Assembly (NCBI GenBank): GCA_019787685.1
Contig: JAHNUO010000007.1
Location: 1-64,000, forward strand
Reading direction: 5' to 3'
From: Chiua virens
Lineage: Eukaryota > Basidiomycota > Agaricomycetes > Boletales > Boletaceae
Length of the DNA: 64,000 nt
Part shown: positions 48,177-60,679 of the stretch, piece after piece
Numbering within the stretch: the stretch's first letter is position 1
Layout: each line of letters opens with the position of its first letter
Notes under the pieces: model-generated
Databases searched by the model: none
What the model saw: the letters and a program-made list of their open reading frames with translations, nothing else
Told to the model about the DNA's origin: nothing
Position numbers and translations under genes: made by a program

Positions 48177-49118
48177 TCATATGTCCTCAACAAACCTGGA
48201 ACCCGAATGCGTCCAAACAGAGGCGCTGGACATGTTCGACCGATGACGGTCGTGACGGTAATCCTCACCAGCCCCACCATTGGCAGGGGAATGTGCATCA
48301 TGGCTCTCGTCCACGCTCGCGCACTCTCTCGGAGACGACACGGGGGACGACAACGGCGACTGCGATCGCTGCAACGCCCCCTCATCCCGCGTCGCCGTTT
48401 TCGAATACGGATCCGTATACATATACCCATACGGTCCGCTCGGCACATGGAACAACCCATTCCCAGTATCCGACGACGGCGACTCGACGATGCGAACACC
48501 GTCCATGCCAGCGTGGCCAACGCCCATCCCACTCCCACTGCTATGACTCTCCCCGTGCACCGTTTCCGACCTCGTCCGGCCGCCGAGTTCAAGCGCTACC
48601 GTACGCAGATCACTGGTATGATCAGCGGGGTCATCGACCCCACCATCATCGTCATCTGAATGAATCGCCCATTCGTCATCTGAGCCAGCTCGGATCCAAC
48701 CGCGCTGACCTCGTCGTCGTCCACTTCCCCCTCCGGTTGTGTTCTGCCACAGCTGCTTCACCTTGTCGCTGACCGGACCGAACCCGAGCGTCGCCGAGTC
48801 GACAAAGGTCGCGCTGCTGGAGTTACCAGTGAGCGTAGTTTGGTGGTCGCGGGTACGGCCGAGTCGTCGGTGGCGTTCTCGGCGTGCGGCACGGTCTTGT
48901 TCTGTGGGTTCGTGATGACGGAGGAGGTAAAAGACGGCGGCACAGCAGGCGACGATAAGAACACTCAAGCCCACTACGAGTCCGATGAAGGCTTTACAAT
49001 TATGCGAGAAGGGGTGGGAAGGACTAAGCGTGAGCTAAACAAAAGCGTAATAGACCCGGAGGTACCTACCACCCTGAGAGCCATCGATTTCAGGAACTTG
49101 ACGTGTATGGAGGTGCAT
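48177..49118 (-). CDS. Single-pass membrane protein with acidic/low-complexity tail
   Basis: Two exons on the minus strand (49066-49118, 48177-49023) with a 42-nt intron (gtacct...cttag) give 299 residues. A short, presumably outside, N-terminus with GSQGGSPSHPFSHN is followed by one helix, AFIGLVVGLSVLIVACCAAV (residues ~27-49), a basic stop-transfer patch (RRERHRRLGR) and a 230-residue Ser/Gly/Asp-rich cytosolic tail with an acidic HSDDDDGG cluster. This arrangement is common for fungal wall-stress or mid2-like sensors, but no family could be fixed. The first exon is tentative; earlier exons encoding a longer ectodomain may exist. Confidence 0.55.
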
Positions 49119-49406
49119 GATAGTATAAGACGAGAACCAACACGAGTACGTGGTAATTTGAAGCGTATCTGGTGGTTTTCGTTCCGTTTGGATGGATCAA
49201 AAGCAAACGGAGTGGGCATTCGATGTGAGGAGGGGTCTCGGGCAATTTGCCTTGTGGTAAGCACGACTTCAACTATCCCTTTTATGGTAAACCCCCTTGC
49301 AACACAAACATCAAAGTAAATGATATTGCATACTAGTCTAAGTCCAGGAGACAAATTGAGTTACCACATCCCTCTAGCTTCCAACCAACGTTGCCACCTC
49401 ATCCGT

Positions 49407-52400
49407 TCATGCATTATAAATATTCCACGACTGGTCGAGAACGCTCACCATTAGTACCGTGATGGGTCAAAGAATAAGAAATACTCGCCTTTCTCCACCC
49501 CAACCCCCAGTGGTCATTGATCGCCCCCTCGATCCCCCACGCCATCCCTCTGAACCACCAAAAGTTGGCCACGATTAAAAAGGCCACCACACCAAACGCA
49601 ACCTGTTTCGTACGGTCCTTCCATCGCGCGGAGAATATACAATGATCGAGGATATGTGCAAACATCAATACCGAGAAGTACAGCGTCGGAAGCTAAGACA
49701 GCCGTCAGTACTAGAAACCAGTAGTCGGCGTTTTGGACGCACATAGTGATGGACGTAGGTCACTCGACCCATGATAAAGAATGGGACTGTTGCAAGCGTC
49801 ATCAGACAAGACTAACCCCGAACCTATCATGACGTACAGTAGTGCAAGAACCAGCCGTAAAACGCAATCTTGCCCACATACAAAAAGTGACCCCAGCCCT
49901 CTGTCGTCCTCATCAGAAGACGGTATAGGCGGGACAATAGAATCACTTACGTGCATCCATATCGACGTATTTGCGCTGGTGCCGGAATAGGTAAAGTCCG
50001 AGCAGCAAGAGCGATACAATAATGCCCGCCGAACCTCCCCACCACACGACCGGCGTCCCCAAGAGGTAATATTTTGGCTGATTGTCACCCCAGCCGCACA
50101 TCCGCAGGCCCAACCGCATGAACGGCCAGTCTGTTGGACTCGACGCAAGAATATCCTCCTTGTCCGGATCAGGTACAAGGGCATTGTTTGATGTCATCAT
50201 CGCAACATTGAGATGCCAAAAGTCGCGCAGGAACGATGACCTGTACAGTTTCATATTACCAGGGGGGACTGGATGAGCCGTATTAGAACAAGAAACGATC
50301 TTTCCAAGAACACCACATACGTCGATCATTCCAGTGACTCTCCACATTCCAGTACGTATGCGTATTACTTGGATCATTCTCTGGAACGCAGCTGACTTCA
50401 ATTTGTTTGAAACCCCATTGCGGCAACACGGCATTTGCAGCAGAAAGATAACACCCAAGCGACTGGTGTCGGAACCGCAGTCGGGTGGTGAGCGAATGTA
50501 CACGGGTGACATGCGCACGGTTGCCCTGACGGTGATCGTCCACGACTTCCACCACCCAATTGTCATACACATCCCCGATAGTCGAGTTACCGTAACAAGA
50601 AACCTCGTGATTGAGTTTGGTGACAGGTGCCGGAATCAGGTGCGAGTGGAGGTTTCGCGTCGTCGGTACGTGCTGGAGTCGCACAACATCGCCATGGCCG
50701 ATAAACTTGAGTGGCTCATCTGGGTTGTAATCGGGCTCGTTCCAAGTCGGCAGTACAAGCCAATGATTGTTGTCGTCCTTGTAGTGGTAACATGTCACTT
50801 GTTGTTGCGACGAACCGACCGGGAATGTTTGAATGTGTGAATGCAGCAAACCACCACCCCAGCCCATATTCTTGAGGGTGATTTTAGAGCCATATGCGAT
50901 ATCTATTTGGTTTCGTAAGTACATTGGAGAGTCCGACAATGTAACACGAACCAAGGGGATTTTTGTAAAAGTCATTGCCAACGAGATGCGCCTGAAATAG
51001 TGAACTCATTTGTGCATCGCCAGGACCCGAATGGTTCAGAATGAGAAAATGAAGCTTGAAGGAAGCCATATAGACGAGAATGGGAAGGATGATCAGACAC
51101 AGAACCCGTGCGCCCCAGTGACGTAGTTGATCGCGCTGCGCAGAACAGGTCGTCAGTGAAGAATCCACAGCATATATGCGCTGGGTTGCCTTACCGTCGA
51201 CATACGCAAGTCACCAAACTTGTCCCAGAGGTCCTCAATCGTATACAGACCCACGACGGCGGTGACGAAGAATCCCACCCATTTCACACTACAATCAAAC
51301 AACGTTCATCGAAATCCAGAACACGACAAAATCCATCTCACCTTGTCACACAACCGATCGAGATGCCCGTCAAAGTAAGCCACATCCACCAGTCGAAAGA
51401 AAACGAGCTGTTGGATACAAGAGTGAGCGCTCCCAAACAAGCCATATACGACCGAAACCTACTGAAATTGTTGGTTATGGAACTTGGTCAGGAAAAAGAC
51501 CGTGGTAAAAGTAAAGAATAATAACATCGAATCTAGGAGGATAAACCGCGAGATACATAGCCATGCAACGTCTTGGAGAAAGAATGTACGTCACATCAGC
51601 GATCGTGTCGACAAACCAATGTGGCGTACCACACAATATCATGAGTGCGACCAAATGGCACCCCCACGAGCTCATGCCCAGTTCGACGGCGGTATACCAC
51701 CCAAGGGGTACGAGCGCAACGCCATACATGGCAATGATGACGCGCATGGCCACATACGGTACACTGTCGGGGTACACCTCACCGCTCTTGAAATCGTAGC
51801 TCCCGTTATACCCCGTTAAGAGCCCCGCGAGCCCGACGAGCATCTTGCCCAACGGCGGGTGTACATCGAAATAAAATTCCCGTTTGAGGTAGTGCGACCC
51901 AAACTTGCCAAAGTGGGCCTCGTCCCAGACGACGACGTTCGCGAGCCCGATTTTGTGAAAACGCGTCCAGCAGGAAAGGAGGGTATATATCGCGGGCGGG
52001 ACGTGTTCCGAGTTTTGTTGGATGAATTCGGTCTGGGAGTGTGATGTTTGTTAGTCGACGTGAAAAACGGTGCTGCGGAGACAAGGCCGCGACGTACGAT
52101 GGACGTTGGCGGCGGCAAATAGGGTTTATGTATTCGCCCGGTATTGACTCGACTCGCCGCAAGCCTCTGTTTTGAATAGACGCCCTTTCCTTCGTCGTCG
52201 TACCGCGACTGTTGTTCCTGTTCATCCCCACTCATGAACCCGCCGCTACTCCCAGGCCCTCTCGCGATGCGTCGTCTCGTTGACGTATCCTCAGCCATGT
52301 AATGCAGAGGCAGGGTCTCTTCGTGGTGTGTAACCGAAGTCGTCCAAGGCAGTGGTTGTGTGTGGTGAAAAGGGTGTTGAATTTCCTCAAAGTCGGATGA

Positions 52401-52460
52401 CGTTCGCGGCGGTGAGCCGGGTGGAGTACCAAAGTTTATTTCAACTTGAGGTGGTTTCAT
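49407..52460 (-). CDS. PMT2: Protein O-mannosyltransferase, PMT2 subfamily
   Basis: Twelve exons (52098-52460, 51633-52032, 51463-51571, 51342-51407, 51195-51288, 50952-51135, 50321-50902, 49951-50268, 49838-49900, 49743-49786, 49489-49692, 49407-49430) give 816 residues, all in phase. ER multipass enzyme that moves mannose from dolichol-phosphate-mannose to Ser/Thr. Seen: a charged cytosolic N-terminus, WDEAHFGKFGSHYLKREF with DVHPPLGKM (catalytic Asp-Glu and the PMT2-type loop), SRFILLDSMLLFFTF, IEDLWDKFGD, then MIR-domain text (YGSKITLKNMGWGGGLLHSH, QQQVTCYHYKD, DVVRLQHVPTTRNLHSH, SCYGN), and WPFMRLGLRMCGWGDN, FPFFIMGRVTYVHHY and the closing HWGLGWRK-SWNIYNA. The last intron is GC-AG (AAG|gcgagt) and is required to reach the 8-codon final exon. 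Confidence 0.95.
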
Positions 52461-52700
52461 CAGCTATTTGCTGGCTCTTTTTTTTCTTCTCCCCCTCGTG
52501 TTAGACTCGTGGAGTCTGTCTGCGGATTGAGTCGACTGGCGGGGCGGGTTCAAGAATTTGGTAGTGATCCCACACTGGTAACGAAGTACACGTGGAGTAT
52601 TTTTGGCGCCGTGGCTATATATCTACGACTGAAACAAGCAAGCAGAACACTATCAAACAATTCAATCTTATGAACAGCAGCGGTTTTTTTGTCCACCACT

Positions 52701-53867
52701 CTACGAATGCCGAATGTATTGAGCTGAACATGAAATCAATTTATTGCCCGCAATCCAAAAAAGATGCTATTCTTACCGGTCACCATGGCATGGTCACGTT
52801 CATATGGCTCCAACGTGATTTGAGATATAGGCTTGAGTTTGTTAGCTCTCAGAGTCTGCACTTCTTGCGAGAATACAGCGTCCGGTGAGATCGTCGAGTC
52901 GACACAACTTGCTTTTATAGAGATGACAATATGACCACCATTTTTGAGGAAGTGCTGTGCATTGTGTATGACAATACGGGCTTGATCTGGTTGGGCAACG
53001 TCCGCAAATATCACGTCGACAGTCGAGATGAGCATGCGGTACTTGTTCGGCAGACGAGCATCCTCAACAATTGCTGGTTTCCAACCTCAGTAGCGTGACC
53101 TCAATCGCAATGAAAAACACTCACGGATAACGTTCGTCCGTTTTTTGGCCATGTTAATCAGGTCTCGACCTGACCGAGCCGAGAACTCAACCGCATATAC
53201 GACACCCTCCTAGCCAACGGTCAACAACGCCAACGAGAACAAAGAAAAATATACGCACGGGACCCACGATATCTGCGACGTGACTGACACTCGTCCCACT
53301 CGCAGCACCCAAATACAACACCTTCTTCCCTGGTGCAATGAAAATCTCATCCATCCCACCCAACACACCGGCTGCTAACTTACTCCGAAAAGGATTCCAC
53401 ACCCGATACTCTACCTTGGTATCGTCCACCCCTCCTTCGATCGTAATCCGCTTTTCACCGTACACGCTCTCTCCGGGGACGAGGTTCTTCGTAACCAACA
53501 AGTGATCTTTGCCTTTGGCAACGAAGATTCCAGGGTGTCTGTGGGGCTCGAGAATCACTTTGGCTCCGCCTCTGGCACCTCCGCGTCCTCCTCCACGGCC
53601 CCCGCGTCCGCCCCTAGTTGCGCCTCGTCCACCACCGCGACCTCCACCACCCCAGCCACGAGCTTGGACGCCGCCGCCACGTACACCTCCACCTATATCG
53701 CACGTAAGAGCCAAGATACGGAACGAAGTACCATGAGACATACCACGACCACCACGACCACCACGATCACCACCCCTCGGAGCACCACGTCCACCACCCC
53801 CACCACGCCCCCCACCTCTTCCTCCAAATCCACCGCGGTTACCTGATGCGCCTTTGGATATCGACAT
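52701..53867 (-). CDS. NOP1: Fibrillarin (rRNA 2'-O-methyltransferase)
   Basis: Five exons (53744-53867, 53259-53692, 53125-53209, 52777-53073, 52701-52723) give 320 residues. Fibrillarin is the SAM-dependent methyltransferase of box C/D snoRNPs in the nucleolus. The N-terminus is a Gly/Arg-rich (GAR) domain of about 90 residues interrupted by a 51-nt intron that is in frame and stop-free. The methyltransferase part shows [82 protein letters not shown] and [11 protein letters not shown]. The last exon (AQYIRHS) is inferred from a good gtaaga donor; without splicing the protein would end in a different 12-residue tail at 52736. Divergent from the chitin synthase gene. Confidence 0.95.
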
Positions 53868-54550
53868 CAGCAAAAGTTTAAACGTCGAGTCAAGCGCAAA
53901 GAAACGAGAGAAACGAACCGTATGCCATTTGGTTCTTCTTTCCCCGAGGCTGGCTTGAACCTTGATCTGAGACCTTGTATGAATTGCCGCGATCAACGAA
54001 CAGTCGATCAGTCGACCAAAATTTTACCAAGGTCACTTTCGAAGTAAACAAGTCCAAACTCATACCCGGCGTGATCCGGCCCGGTTTATTATTACCTGAG
54101 TCGCATGGGAAATGTTTGAATAAAAAAACACCTCAACCTCACCGACAACTGATCACAACCTCCCGGAAACCATACTATTCGACTCGGATCAACTTAGCGA
54201 ACATACCTAGGGTGTACCGACATCGAAAACCGAAAATCTCGGAGATCATGATTCGCGCTCGCGGCTCAAGTTGGTTCATGCCATGTCCCGGAACGAACGA
54301 AACGAGCTATGGACACCCTCGTTCTCGATCTTGATCAACACGATCCTTCCAACGAACAAGTCGTCCGCGGACCCACTCGAAACTGTATCTTTGAGCGCCA
54401 TCAGCCTGAGAGAGATGCACCCCTTTTACATCTCTCCCGCCTCCTCTTATCTTGCCGCTCGTTTCATCTTCCTTCTCGTCCCAGGCAGGTCATTCAGCCC
54501 GTCCACTGGCGAGTGGTTCATTTGTCCCCGCGGCTCAAATTCTGCCTATA
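53868..54550. promoter_or_regulatory. Divergent promoter region, NOP1 / chitin synthase
   Basis: 683 bp between opposing ATGs. The part from about 54330 to 54550 is C/T-rich on the plus strand, like other leaders in this window, and carries an upstream in-frame ATG at 54452 that would add 33 residues to the chitin synthase. No clear TATA box on either side. Confidence 0.45.
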
Positions 54551-57500
54551 ATGAGTTACCCACAACAGCTATTGCTGCGATCTCCACGCATTAACTGTCC
54601 CCAGCCACCCTCTACTCCAATCCAACAGTCATACCTGCAGCAGATGTCGCCACCATCTATGTCTCCGTCTCCCATCGGTCCGCGCGCTGCTCCACCCAGC
54701 ATCGTTTTTCCGGACACTGAACGTGGAGACAGGCAGGGCACTCTCAACGACCTCCGTCGACAAAGAACGAATAAAACGCACTTTTCTCCATCACACCCAG
54801 ACAAAGAGACCAGTGAATTTTTGGAACGAGTCAGGGTGTCCACCCTGAGGAAGCGGAGGAGTCTCGTCAGACCCGACCGAGAAAAGATCGAATTCGGCCA
54901 TCGACAGTGGCATTATCGAAACCATATCGAAAATGCAGACAATAGGAGAGTAGCCGTTCAACCTTCCAGTATGTGATATCTCCAGAAAAAATGGACTTTG
55001 AGCACTTAATAGATGCCTTTTAATCTAGCTACTGGTAACTATCCGCAGAAGCTTCGTCGTGGCAAATCGTCGTCGTTTGCTAGAGGGGAAGACGTGCAAG
55101 GTCCAGGTCTTCCGCTCTCCGAACGGGGGGCAACTTTGTCATGCAGAAAACGCCTTCAAAGGTCCCGCAAGTGTCTTGATAGCATCGGTCCCGGTCCAAA
55201 GGATTGTTGGTTCATATATTGCTATCTCATCACATGTTGGGTTCCTTCCTTTTTTCTCAGGCTGTGTGGTACGTGAGGTCTAGGTCATCCTTTTGGCTAT
55301 GCCCCAGCGTCTCACCGAGATTATCAGGCATGCGAACACCAGACCAACAACGTGCCTGGAGGGAAAAAATGGGTTTACTAACCATCATCCTAATCGAAAT
55401 GACTGGCGTTGGTTTCATCACGTTCGGATTCACTGAAACAATTTGCGGAGCGTCTCCCAATCAGTTCCACGAGAGTCAGATCAGCAGCAGCTCGATCGTC
55501 ATCCACGGGTACAACTACGACTTTTCGAACTTCAAGCACCCTGCTGTGGGAGAGTTCAATGGTAACACGAATCCATTGATCGTTGGGGGATGGAACCTTG
55601 CGTCAAATGATGCGAGCTTTTTGTTCCAGAATGTCAACGAAAACTGCTTAGGTATCATTACTCTGGCTAGCGGATCGCCCATTAATGTGGCCGGAGATAA
55701 TTTGGATTGGTACTTTCCCTGCAACGTCTACAACCCACAGTCCAGTTTAGTCAACACGACTGGCTATGGAAGCAGTACCAATTGCCATGTGTCTTCTACG
55801 GCAAGGCAACAGCTCGCCACTATGGTACCTCTAGGGCAGGTTTACTACTCGTGGGATGACGTTTCTGCCGGCAATCACAACTTGGCAGTGTTCGAAGGGT
55901 AAGATTATGTTTTTTTTTTCGTTCATCCACCACCATTTTGATCGCTTCCTTCAGAAATGTGCTTGACCTTGATTTGCTGAATTGGCTCAGCACTTCGAAT
56001 GTCCAGTATCCGTCGCTTTTCGACGAGATGAAAACAGCCAGTGGCGTCTACAACGGCAAAGATATCACCGCGGCGCTGATGCGTGCAGGCGATATCAAGC
56101 TCGGTCGATGTCTCACGGACATTGTCACCGTCGGGTTCATCGACACCACTAGCATCGGCTGCATTGCCTCCGAGGTCATTCTATACTTGTCTCTGATTTT
56201 CATCGTTGGTGTTGTTGTCGCTCGCTTCGTTATGGCCGTCCTATTCCATTGGTTCTTCTCTTGGAAGTTCGGGAACTTCCCTCGGGAGACCTACCAGCAG
56301 CGGATGCAACGTTTCGACGACATCGAAGCCTGGTCCAATAATATCTATGGCCGTGCACCTAGCCAATGCAAACCCAATGTCCTCAAAGGTGGCCATGCGA
56401 GGCCTAATGAACGTTCAGCGGTTCCGTCTGTCTCTCGTCTCACCCCGGCATCGGTTGGTGATTCGATCCACGGATTCCCAGCCCGCTCGTCTTCCATGGA
56501 TATGCCTTGTTCGTTCCCGTTACGCAGCGTCGTTCCCCAACCCCCTCCCGATTTCGAGCCGTTCGGCTTCCCGCTCGCCCATACCATATGTCTCGTCACT
56601 GCATACTCCGAGTCCATCGAAAGTCTACGAACGACGCTCGATTCACTCGCTACCACAGATTATCCAAATAGCCATAAAATCATCCTAGTGATCGCCGATG
56701 GCATGGTAAAGGGTGTTGGAAACACGCTGACCACACCCGACATTTGTCTGTCCATGATGAACGACTTTGTTACCCAACCCGATAAAGTGCAGGCACACTC
56801 ATACATCTCCATCGCGGATGAGGATAGACGACAAAACATGGCAAAGGTCTACGCGGGCTTCTATGGCTATGATGACGCCACGGTCGACCGTTCGACGCAG
56901 CAACGCGTTCCGATGATCCTTGTGGTCAAGGTCGGAAACCCACGCGAGGCCAACGAAAAAAAACCTGGAAATCGTGGCAAACGTGATTCCCAGATCATTC
57001 TCATGGCGTTCCTGCAAAAGGTTACATTTGCAGAACCCATGACGACATTCGAGTCCGAGTTCTTCAACGCTATCTGGAGGGTTACAGGCATCAGGCCGAA
57101 TCAATATGAGCTAGTGCTCTGTGTGGATGCAGATACCAAGGTATTCCCCGACTCGCTGACACGCCTTGTTTGGTGTATGGTTATGGACGTTGAGATTATG
57201 GGAGTCTGCGGTGAGACCAAGATAGCGAACAAAACTGTCAATTTCGTGACAATGATGCAAGGTGAGTGTATGTTGTATCCACCCGTGTGCTCACTGACAT
57301 TGTCCCTCGAGTCTTCGAGTATTACATCTCACACCATTTGATCAAGACATTCGAATCCATGTTTGGCGGTGTTACTTGCTTACCGGGCTGTTTCAGCATG
57401 TACAGGATCAAGGCTCCCAAAGGTGGCGATGGCTATTGGGTTCCCATCTTGGCAAATCCAGACATCGTGGAACACTACTCCGAAAACGTGGTTGACACGC

Positions 57501-58048
57501 TTCATAAGAGGAACTTGCTCCTCCTGGGAGAGGATCGGTACCTGACGACCCTACTGCTCAAGACCTTCCCTCGACGAAAGAACATGTTCTGCCCTCAAGC
57601 AGTCTGCAAAACCGTCGTCCCCGATTCCTTTCGCGTCCTTTTGTCACAGCGCCGCCGTTGGATCAACTCGACCGTCCACAACCTCTTCGAACTTGTCCTT
57701 GTCCGCGATCTCTGCGGTACTTTCTGCTTCTCGATGCAGTTCGTCGTCGGCATGGAGCTCATCGGCACACTGGTTTTACCGGCCGCCATCAGCTTCACCC
57801 TCTACCTCATCATCGTGTCCATCCTCCCCGACGGTCCCGACACGCTCATCCCGCTCATCCTGTTGTCTGCCATCCTCGGTCTCCCCGGGCTTTTGATCGT
57901 GGTCACGTCGCGCAAGATCGCGTATGTTGGATGGATGTTCATTTATCTCGTTTCCCTTCCTATATGGAATGGTGTTCTCCCTGCTTATGCTTTCTGGCAC
58001 TTTGACGACTTCTCTTGGGGTCAGACACGTCAAGTGGATAAAACATAG
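54551..58048 (+). CDS. Chitin synthase (probable class IV)
   Basis: Five exons, 54551-54968, 55029-55268, 55328-55898, 55955-57261, 57312-58048, give 1,090 residues. Plasma-membrane GT2 enzyme polymerising UDP-GlcNAc into chitin. Order: a soluble Pro/Ser-rich N-terminus, [18 protein letters not shown] first helix, [15 protein letters not shown], an extracytosolic cytochrome-b5-like region ([27 protein letters not shown]), [11 protein letters not shown], then the catalytic domain with [36 protein letters not shown] (DxD), [13 protein letters not shown] (EDR) and [14 protein letters not shown] (QRRRW), then four helices and [15 protein letters not shown]. Class III-type enzymes lack the b5-like region, hence class IV. 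The chain stops four residues after WGQTR, whereas relatives I remember run on for roughly 80-100 more, so the tail is either truncated or hidden behind an unseen splice. Confidence 0.93.
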
Positions 58049-58500
58049 GCGTGATAGGACCGGTCCGTAGCGTCGTGTAGCTGTGCATACGGTTTTGCGG
58101 GACTCAGACCGTGTTGAGCGTGCGCCTGTTTGCCATCCCAGATGTACTTTCACTCTAAAGTTATGATTGGGCCGGGGATGGTGGAACGAGAAGTATAAGG
58201 TATATTCGGACTCTACGGTCAATCAAGTTACAGCTGTGACTCGCATTCCCGTACATGTCTATCGACGGCTTGTCTGATCTGCAGGAGATGTGGAACATGC
58301 ATAGACGGTCTGGTCATCAGACTTCCGCGGATCGTACAAAACATGTCGAACTATGTACATCTCCGTTCTACTTACCTTCAAGTTGCAAGTTCACTGACAG
58401 CGTATGACAGAATGGATTCTTCAGCTACTCACGACATGTGCTGACCAACATATTGACAACTAATGTCTATTTTTGATATAGAACTGAAGGAAGACTTGAG
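58049..58500. other. Intergenic between convergent genes
   Basis: 450 bp between the stop codons of the chitin synthase and GH79 genes. Translation of its start gives no continuation of the missing synthase tail that I could recognise. Confidence 0.5.
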
Positions 58501-60679
58501 TTAGGAGTACACGTTCCCGTTTTGCAAGGTAATCAAGACCGCGGATGACGCAGCAACATCGATCTGGCCACTCGTGATATACTCCTCCACCAATTCACCC
58601 TCCGCAACGCCAGTCGTAAACGTCTGTCCAGCCCACGTTGTCATATTTGCCTCCTTAATATCCGTACCAGGTGCAGTCATTGTCCTCGCAGTCACTACTT
58701 GCCCTGGGTAGGACAAATATGCTGAAAAATCGACGGTGACGTTTGGGCGAGAGTACGTCGCAGTTGAGTTATATATCTCGAGATTGAGGATCGCAAGCTT
58801 GGCAGGATAATCGGTATTTGAGTGGTCCCAATATCCGTATATTGAGAATTGACCTGCAGAAGGGTCACCGTCTGCGGTGGTGATAGATGATCCGTTAACT
58901 TGTCTTCCCGGGAAGATATTGGCAGTCTGAAGCGACATCGAGTCGCCTATCAGATCCGAGACGAATACGTATGCAGAGTACGCTGGGAAAACTTGAATGG
59001 GTCCATTAATGTTATCGACGGGGTACCTGCAATATCGATGAATATGTATACCGGGGCGAAATTCATTACGGACCAGAGGTTATAGAAAGACAAGCCACCA
59101 TGGTTTAGCTGTGTGGTGCTCTGCAATGCGAGGGGCCCGCCTTGATGAACGTATACACTTGAGGGACTCGTTGAGTTACTTCCGACACTCATTGGAATGA
59201 ATGCAAGATGCATACCGTGAAATATTAATGGAAGCTGCATAAAGCGTCGTGTCAAGCTGGATGGCACGATCAGTTTCTCGCAAACATGGTCCGAATAACT
59301 TTACTTACCAGCCACATTGCCTGACCAAAGGTGTTGCTGACATTATCCCTGCCTGAACATGACACGGAGTTGAACTCGCCTGACTAGAGGTAAACATCGA
59401 CGATCGGTTCTAAAAGCGATTCTCACCAATCACGAAGGCATCAGAACCAAGCTGCGACCGGACTGAGTGGATGCGTGGCTGCCATAGGTCTAGATACCTA
59501 ACAGAAACATTCACTAAAGCGAGATAACATAACAAGTTGCTACCAACTCAGCGAGACGAGTGTGATTGACCTGCGTAAACGTTCATCAGCGTACTTGATG
59601 TTGCGAACATCCCAGTTTACAAACCAGATTTGGCAATGTAGCCACCGCTGCTCTAGCAGGATCACAGACCTGACGTCGCGTCAACTTTGCATTCGACAGA
59701 GCATCTGTGGCAAGCACTGACACTGTATTGGTATGTGTGCTCACTGCATGTTTTGACGGTATGTCCATCATCTGCACCAGCAGCGAGGGCACTGACACAA
59801 TCAAATTGGGCTCTCGCCTGGGAAGTATTGTACGGCCAGAGTGGGTCTTTCACCGTAGCTCCAATTTGAAACTCTGGATAGGATATATCTAGTGCATTGG
59901 ATATATTAACCGACCAAGGCTAGGCCGGAGAATTGTCTCAGATCATACTAAATCATGAGGAGCCGCTGCAACCATACCTTCCAGAGCGCCGTATAGTTTT
60001 TGGCATCAAAGTCGAGAGGATATTCATCAGGTTCATTTCCGACTAGTATGCAACACCCAGATCAGCACGACAACGAGTAAAACACAAAGACTAACTTTCG
60101 AAGCGTGAAATGATATCTGGTCCAAGCCCTGTCCACGCAGCTTTAGCCATATCCAATGCGCCTGTGTAGTTGAGGCTTTCCAGGTCCTGTTCAAATTGAA
60201 AGCTGATCCACGACAAATTTTGTGATCTGACTAACTAAGGTCATGACGACGCGAGTGCTTTCTGGAAGAAGTTTTACTGAGTTCCAAAACGAAGGACCAA
60301 GAGTCGTATTAATGAGTGCTCCACTCGCATTGATATAGTTGTACAATCCGACATCTTGGCTGGGGTTCCACGTCGTGGAGTCGGCTGTTATCCCTCCGAT
60401 ACGCACTTGTGGGGCAGCACCTCTTTCTTTGAGATTCTGGAAAAGGTTGAGAGACAAGGTGTTGGGGTATGAGACGTTGCCCAAGTATTCTTCGAAGAAG
60501 GCAGTTTCAATGCTGAAACTGGCGAGAGCACGGTTCAACGGCGGAGTCGTCCATTGGTCTGGAATCGATGCTGGACCACTAATTGTCAAAAGAGACAAAC
60601 TTGCACCGGTATCACGAGCCACAAAGGCATAATGCGCTGCAGCAGCCGCTACGAGGTGAAGGATGACAGAACTCCTCAT
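58501..60679 (-). CDS. Secreted glycoside hydrolase family 79 (beta-glucuronidase-like)
   Basis: Eleven exons (60236-60679, 60096-60186, 59978-60042, 59722-59919, 59625-59669, 59548-59570, 59427-59497, 59309-59379, 59216-59256, 59074-59157, 58501-59026), all in phase, 552 residues. Residues 1-~18 form a signal peptide (SSVILHLVAAAAAHYAF). Family text: SIETAFFEEYLGNVSYPNT, RIGGITADSTTWNP, FEIGNEPDEYP with the acid/base Glu, FQIGATVKDPLWPYN, DAFVIGEFNSVSC with the nucleophile Glu, and VYVHQGGPLALQSTTQLNHG. The last exon encodes the beta-sandwich C-terminal domain. GH79 enzymes remove glucuronic acid or its 4-O-methyl form from glycoproteins such as arabinogalactan proteins. Many N-x-S/T sites fit secretion. 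Both catalytic glutamates are present, so activity is likely; exact substrate is inference. Confidence 0.93.

Noticed and set aside
53502..53846. Ser/Thr-rich open frame antisense to fibrillarin
   Set aside because: It is the reverse reading of the Gly/Arg-rich GAR codons.
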